Assembly: GCA_945872285.1 (NCBI GenBank)
Contig: CAMBZR010000099.1
Span: 1 to 10,252 of the forward strand
Length of the DNA stretch: 10,252 nucleotides
Direction: 5' to 3'
DNA from: Bordetella parapertussis
Lineage (GTDB): Bacteria > Pseudomonadota > Gammaproteobacteria > Burkholderiales > Burkholderiaceae_B
Position numbers and translations under genes: made by a program. Below the pieces are notes generated by a model. The model made no database searches. It saw only the letters and a list, made by a program, of their open reading frames with translations, and was not told where the DNA came from. Numbering within the stretch: position 1 is the stretch's first letter; the number at the start of each line of letters is the position of its first letter. Below, in pieces: positions 6,922 to 10,252 of this stretch.

Positions 6922-7984
6922 AGGGTTCGAGCGGCCAGCCTTGTAAGTGTCCAAGCACCATATCGGCCAACGAGGCGATCCAGGCTGGGTCGTCGTTGAG
7001 GGCTGAAATATATCTAAACCGCTTGCCACCCGCATGCATAAAGGCTTCGCAAACTTCGACCTGGATTTCTTCGAGGGTTTCAAGACAATCGGCCAAAAAG
7101 CCCGGGCACACCACATCGATCTCGGTGACCCCTTGCTGCGCCAGTTTTTTTAGCGTGGGTTCGGTATAGGGTTCAAGCCACTTGGCGGGGCCAAAACGGC
7201 TTTGAAAGGTCACCAGATAGGCGTCGTCAGCCAACCCTAGGTAAGCGGCCAGCGCGCGCGCGGTTTCGTAGCAATCGCGACAATAAGGATCGCCCTGTTC
7301 GACGCACTGTCTGGGCAAACCATGAAAACTCATGACGAGCTTTTGAGGCTTACCGTGCTGCCGCCAATAGGCCGCGATCTTATCGCCCAACGGACCAATA
7401 AACTCGGGGGCCGTATGAAATCGTTTGATAAACCGCAGGGCTGGCTGGTTGCGCAGGTGGCTTGCCACACGGGCCACCTCATCAACCACGGTGGCCGTCG
7501 TGCTTGAGGCGTATTGTGGATAAAGCGGCACCACAAGCAGGTGTTCGCAGCCACGCTCGCGCAGACGCAACATTGCGTTTTTGATTGAGGGCTCACCGTA
7601 GCGCATGCCGGTTTCAACTTCAATCGCCAACCCACGCTGAGCGAAGATTTTTTGCAACCCTTCGGTCTGGCGCTGGGTGTACACCATCAAGGGCGACCCA
7701 CCTTCCATCCAAACACTTTGATAGCGCGGCACCAACTTGCGAGGGCGGGCCAACAAGATCGGACCATTCAAAATGGGCCACCACAACAGCTTAGGTATTT
7801 CGATCACGCGCGGATCAGATAAAAACTCGCGCAAATAACGCCGAATTGCGGGTGCAGTCGGTTCGTCAGGGGTGCCAAGATTGACTAACACCACACCGAC
7901 ACCGCCGGTTTTAATGGACTTTGGCCAAGGCACAAAGCGAGAAGTGCGATCAGGATCGCGTTTGGGTTCAGGCCAAAAACGCAT
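6920..7984 (-). CDS. hemH: Ferrochelatase (protoporphyrin/coproporphyrin ferrochelatase)
   Basis: HemH inserts Fe(II) into the porphyrin ring in the final step of protohaem synthesis. The 354-residue protein starts its conserved core at GVGVVLVNLGTPDEPT (about 28-43), has FLSDPRV (54-60), MEGGSPL (93-99), VVPLYPQYASSTT (151-163), the catalytic-His segment VMSFHGLP with His221, and TLEEI with Glu305, matching the acidic partner in the active site. It also carries GDPYCRDCYETAR (231-243) with two Cys; a variable Cys-containing form here is seen in relatives, and I do not claim an iron-sulfur cluster. The first about 25 residues are poorly conserved, so a start a little downstream cannot be excluded. 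The ATG is only 2 nt after the hrcA stop with no clear Shine-Dalgarno, which suggests translational coupling to hrcA. Confidence 0.96.
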   Translation of the reverse strand: MRFWPEPKRDPDRTSRFVPWPKSIKTGGVGVVLVNLGTPDEPTAPAIRRYLREFLSDPRVIEIPKLLWWPILNGPILLARPRKLVPRYQSVWMEGGSPLMVYTQRQTEGLQKIFAQRGLAIEVETGMRYGEPSIKNAMLRLRERGCEHLLVVPLYPQYASSTTATVVDEVARVASHLRNQPALRFIKRFHTAPEFIGPLGDKIAAYWRQHGKPQKLVMSFHGLPRQCVEQGDPYCRDCYETARALAAYLGLADDAYLVTFQSRFGPAKWLEPYTEPTLKKLAQQGVTEIDVVCPGFLADCLETLEEIQVEVCEAFMHAGGKRFRYISALNDDPAWIASLADMVLGHLQGWPLEP

Positions 7985-7986
7985 TG

Positions 7987-9009
7987 CTATGGACGCTCGT
8001 GAGGATAGTGGCTAAGTGCGCTTGATAATAAACGCGCGGTAATGTCGACGATTGGAATAACCCGCTCGTAGGCCATGCGGGTGGGGCCGATGACGCCCAG
8101 AGTACCGATGACATGCCCGTCAATATTGTAAGGGGCTGTCACGACAGATAAATCTTCAGTCGGAACGAGTTGCGAATCGCCGCCGATATAAATCTGCACA
8201 CCTTGCGCCTGGCTCGAGACCTCGAGCAGTTGCAACAGATCGGTTTTTTTCTCGAACATGGAAAAAGTTTTACGCAGGCGATCCATATCAGAGGCGAGTT
8301 CGTTAACATCAAGTAACTTACGTTCGCCCGAGATCACGACGGTTTCGACTTCGTCGGCCGCCTGTGCGCCGGCTTCAACCGCCGCCTGCATGAGCCCAGA
8401 CATATCTTCTTGAAGGCGGGCTAAGTCACGCGCTAAGTTTTGACGAACTGCCGCAAACGACTTACCCGCAAAATTATGATTAAAAAAGTTAGCGGCCTCA
8501 AGCAAGGCGGTGGCGGTGTAGTCGCGCGGCGTCAGCAAGATACGGTTTTGTACATCACCGTCGGGCGTCACAATGATCAGCAAAATACGTTTTTCAGAGA
8601 GACGAATGAATTCGATTTGATGAAACACCTGCGCCCTGCGAGGCGACAGCACCACCCCAGCAAACTGACTCAGGCTTGAAAGCATGGCGGCCGCAGCTTG
8701 AACCGCCCGCCCCGGATCAGAGCCCGTTTGCAAATCACGCACCGTAGAGACGGGATACAACTCAACCGGCTGCGACGTGAGCATGGTGTCAACAAAGACC
8801 CGGTAGCCCCGGGGGGTCGGGATGCGACCCGCCGAAGTGTGTGGGCTGTGAATCAGACCAAGCTCTTCAAGATCGGACATGACATTGCGAATCGTGGCTG
8901 GCGATAATTCGAACATTTTTGAGAGCGTACGCGAGCCGACCGGCTGGCCATCGTCAATGTAACGTTCAATAAGCGCTTTAAGCAGCGCACGCGCACGATC
9001 ATCCATCAT
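7987..9009 (-). CDS. hrcA: Heat-inducible transcription repressor HrcA
   Basis: HrcA is a dimeric repressor that binds the CIRCE inverted repeat in front of chaperone genes, and GroEL is known to keep it active. The 340 residues match the usual length. The N-terminal winged helix includes [10 protein letters not shown] (22-31) and [20 protein letters not shown] (36-55), followed by the characteristic [13 protein letters not shown] (58-70). The remainder is the GAF-like and dimerisation region, ending close to a [15 protein letters not shown] segment typical of the family. There are two consecutive ATGs, at 9009 and 9006. The AGGG upstream is only 2 nt from the first but 5 nt from the second, so the second may be the one used. 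It is divergent from nadK and 2 nt ahead of hemH. I see no clear promoter for it in the 60-bp gap and no CIRCE operator, so autoregulation is not supported. Confidence 0.97.
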   Translation of the reverse strand: MMDDRARALLKALIERYIDDGQPVGSRTLSKMFELSPATIRNVMSDLEELGLIHSPHTSAGRIPTPRGYRVFVDTMLTSQPVELYPVSTVRDLQTGSDPGRAVQAAAAMLSSLSQFAGVVLSPRRAQVFHQIEFIRLSEKRILLIIVTPDGDVQNRILLTPRDYTATALLEAANFFNHNFAGKSFAAVRQNLARDLARLQEDMSGLMQAAVEAGAQAADEVETVVISGERKLLDVNELASDMDRLRKTFSMFEKKTDLLQLLEVSSQAQGVQIYIGGDSQLVPTEDLSVVTAPYNIDGHVIGTLGVIGPTRMAYERVIPIVDITARLLSSALSHYPHERP

Positions 9010-9034
9010 TGCCCTATTTTACCTTTGTCGACCC

Positions 9035-9040
9035 TATAAT
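9035..9040 (+). promoter_or_regulatory. Possible -10 element for the nadK-recN operon
   Basis: A perfect TATAAT lies in the short hrcA-nadK gap, 29 nt before the nadK ATG. No good -35 hexamer is at 16-18 nt spacing; TTGCCC (9009-9014) lies 20 nt away. A small inverted repeat TTAGA/TCTAA (9044-9048, 9054-9058) follows, near the predicted start. The promoter is plausible but unproven. Confidence 0.4.
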
Positions 9041-9069
9041 CGGTTAGATTTTCTCTAATTGTTGAGCCT

Positions 9070-9969
9070 ATGCATTTTCCTATTATTGCTTTAGTTGGCC
9101 GTTATCAGGATTCAGACCTGCACGCACCACTGCGCGCGCTCGCTAAGCTCTTGATACAAGAAGGCTCGCAGGTCCTGATCGAAGCCGATACCGCCCGCCA
9201 GACCGGCTTAACAGAATACCCGAGCGCCAGTTTTACCCAAATCGGAGAACAAGCCAGCTTAGCCATTGTCATGGGCGGCGATGGCACGATGCTTGGTGCG
9301 GCGCGCCATCTAGCGCCCTTTGATGTGCCCGTGGTTGGCATCAACCACGGCCGCCTGGGGTTCATTACTGACATCCCCCTGCAAAAGGCAACCGAAGCGC
9401 TGACCAATTTGCTGCAAGGTCGCTACGAAACTGAAACCCGCATGCTGCTCAGCGCCACCGTCTGGCGTGGCACCGAGCAAATGTTTACGGCCACCGCCCT
9501 CAATGACGTGGTCTTAAACCGCGCCGGGCGCGGTGGGATGATCGAAGTGCGGGTCGAGATCAATGGCGCTTTCATGTACACCCAACGGGCTGATGGCCTG
9601 ATTGTTGCAACCCCCACGGGCTCGACCGCTTACGCGTTGTCTTCAGCAGGCCCAATCTTGCACCCCGAAGTCAGCGCGATGGTTTTGGTGCCGGTCGCAC
9701 CGCAAACCTTATCAAACCGACCAATCGTAATTCCGGCCGACGGGGTCTTGAACATGACGCTTACCGCGATGGGGCGCATTGAGGGCGGCGCAAGCGTGCA
9801 CTTTGATATGCAAACCTGGTCAGACCTGGTGCCGGGTGACCGGATTGTGGTGCAGCGCTCGCCGCATCACATCCGCTTTTTGCACCCCGAAGGCTACAGT
9901 TTTTTTTCGACGCTGCGCAGCAAGCTCGACTGGAATCGCATGCCTCGCGCCGGCGCCGAGTCCGAGTAA
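9070..9969 (+). CDS. nadK: NAD kinase
   Basis: NadK phosphorylates NAD+ to NADP+, normally with ATP (some homologues use polyphosphate), in the cytoplasm. The 299-residue length is typical. The sequence has the hallmark GGDGT at 69-73 within IVMGGDGTMLGAAR, NHGRLGFITD at 92-101, the ALNDVVL motif with Asn146-Asp147, and TPTGSTAYALSSAGPI (182-197) in the NAD-binding region. Its start has only a weak TTGAG-like ribosome site about 5 nt upstream, but the N-terminus FPIIALVGRYQD aligns with the family. It is divergent from hrcA and is followed by recN after only 3 nt, so the two are almost certainly cotranscribed. This nadK-recN pairing is common in proteobacteria. Confidence 0.97.
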   Translation: MHFPIIALVGRYQDSDLHAPLRALAKLLIQEGSQVLIEADTARQTGLTEYPSASFTQIGEQASLAIVMGGDGTMLGAARHLAPFDVPVVGINHGRLGFITDIPLQKATEALTNLLQGRYETETRMLLSATVWRGTEQMFTATALNDVVLNRAGRGGMIEVRVEINGAFMYTQRADGLIVATPTGSTAYALSSAGPILHPEVSAMVLVPVAPQTLSNRPIVIPADGVLNMTLTAMGRIEGGASVHFDMQTWSDLVPGDRIVVQRSPHHIRFLHPEGYSFFSTLRSKLDWNRMPRAGAESE

Positions 9970-9972
9970 TCC

Positions 9973-10252
9973 ATGCTACGCGCGCTACATATTCGCGACT
10001 TTGTCATCGTGACTGAAGCCGACATCACCTTTGATCCAGGCTTTACTGTTTTCTCGGGTGAAACTGGCGCTGGAAAATCCATCCTGATTGATGCACTGGC
10101 GCTCACCTTGGGCGAGCGTGCCGACTCTGCTGTGCTGCGAGAAGGTGCCACCCGAGCCGAGATCAGCGCAGTATTCGAGGCCCCTGAAGCGCTCGTACGC
10201 TGGCTGACCGAACACGACTTGCACGCCGAGCACGAACTGGTGTTGCGCCGGG
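9973..10252 (+). CDS. recN: DNA repair ATPase RecN, N-terminal part (cut by window edge)
   Basis: RecN is an SMC-like ATPase recruited to DNA double-strand breaks. The first 93 codons are present and open to the right edge; the full family protein is about 550 residues, so most of the coiled coil and the Walker B end lie outside. The start ATG at 9973 gives MLRALHIRDFVIV, the usual RecN opening that resembles the N-terminus of SMC and RecF proteins. The Walker A site GETGAGKS is at residues 29-36, followed by ILIDALALTLGERAD, diagnostic for RecN. It begins 3 nt after the nadK stop and probably shares its transcript and ribosomes. No LexA box is visible at this junction, so SOS control, where it exists, is not shown here. 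Confidence 0.95.
   Translation, partial: MLRALHIRDFVIVTEADITFDPGFTVFSGETGAGKSILIDALALTLGERADSAVLREGATRAEISAVFEAPEALVRWLTEHDLHAEHELVLRR

Noticed and set aside
7270..7295. Iron-sulfur cluster in HemH from the two Cys of GDPYCRDCYE
   Set aside because: Only two closely spaced Cys are here and no C-terminal Cys set is present; this is not enough to claim a cluster.

Overview
The window looks like a chromosomal housekeeping segment of a betaproteobacterium, most likely in the order Burkholderiales (Alcaligenaceae/Burkholderiaceae-like). This rests on recalled gene order (recN, nadK, then divergent hrcA-hemH-grpE-dnaK-dnaJ) and on the look of the proteins; no database was searched. Base composition appears moderate and even. 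I see no transposase, integrase, tRNA, rRNA, CRISPR array or phage gene, and no gene-free stretch over 300 bases.

Layout. Positions 2-2743 (+) carry a two-domain exported M16 zinc metallopeptidase whose true start may lie off the left edge. It converges on dnaJ, and the two are separated by one perfectly symmetric terminator (2792-2823) that can serve both strands. The minus strand from 9009 down to 2839 reads hrcA, hemH, grpE, dnaK, dnaJ. Plus-strand nadK starts at 9070, divergent from hrcA across about 60 bp, and is followed after 3 nt by recN, which is cut by the right edge.

How it works together. DnaK, DnaJ and GrpE form the Hsp70 folding machine: ATPase chaperone, J-protein that triggers hydrolysis, and nucleotide exchange factor. 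HrcA is the CIRCE-binding heat-shock repressor. The sequence upstream of both grpE and dnaK contains a near-consensus sigma-32 heat-shock promoter (CTTGAA-type -35 and an identical CCCCAATT -10), whereas no CIRCE operator is visible in the window. This suggests sigma-32 drives the DnaK machine here while HrcA acts elsewhere, probably on groESL. The grpE-to-dnaK and dnaK-to-dnaJ junctions each contain a hairpin without a strong U-tract, which could set the relative amounts of the three proteins. HemH (last step of haem synthesis) is packed 2 nt behind hrcA. NadK (NADP synthesis) and RecN (double-strand-break repair) form a separate operon.

I did not find a convincing undescribed system. The most useful observations are regulatory: the paired sigma-32 promoters, the corrected dnaK start, the junction hairpins, and a coding minisatellite in grpE.
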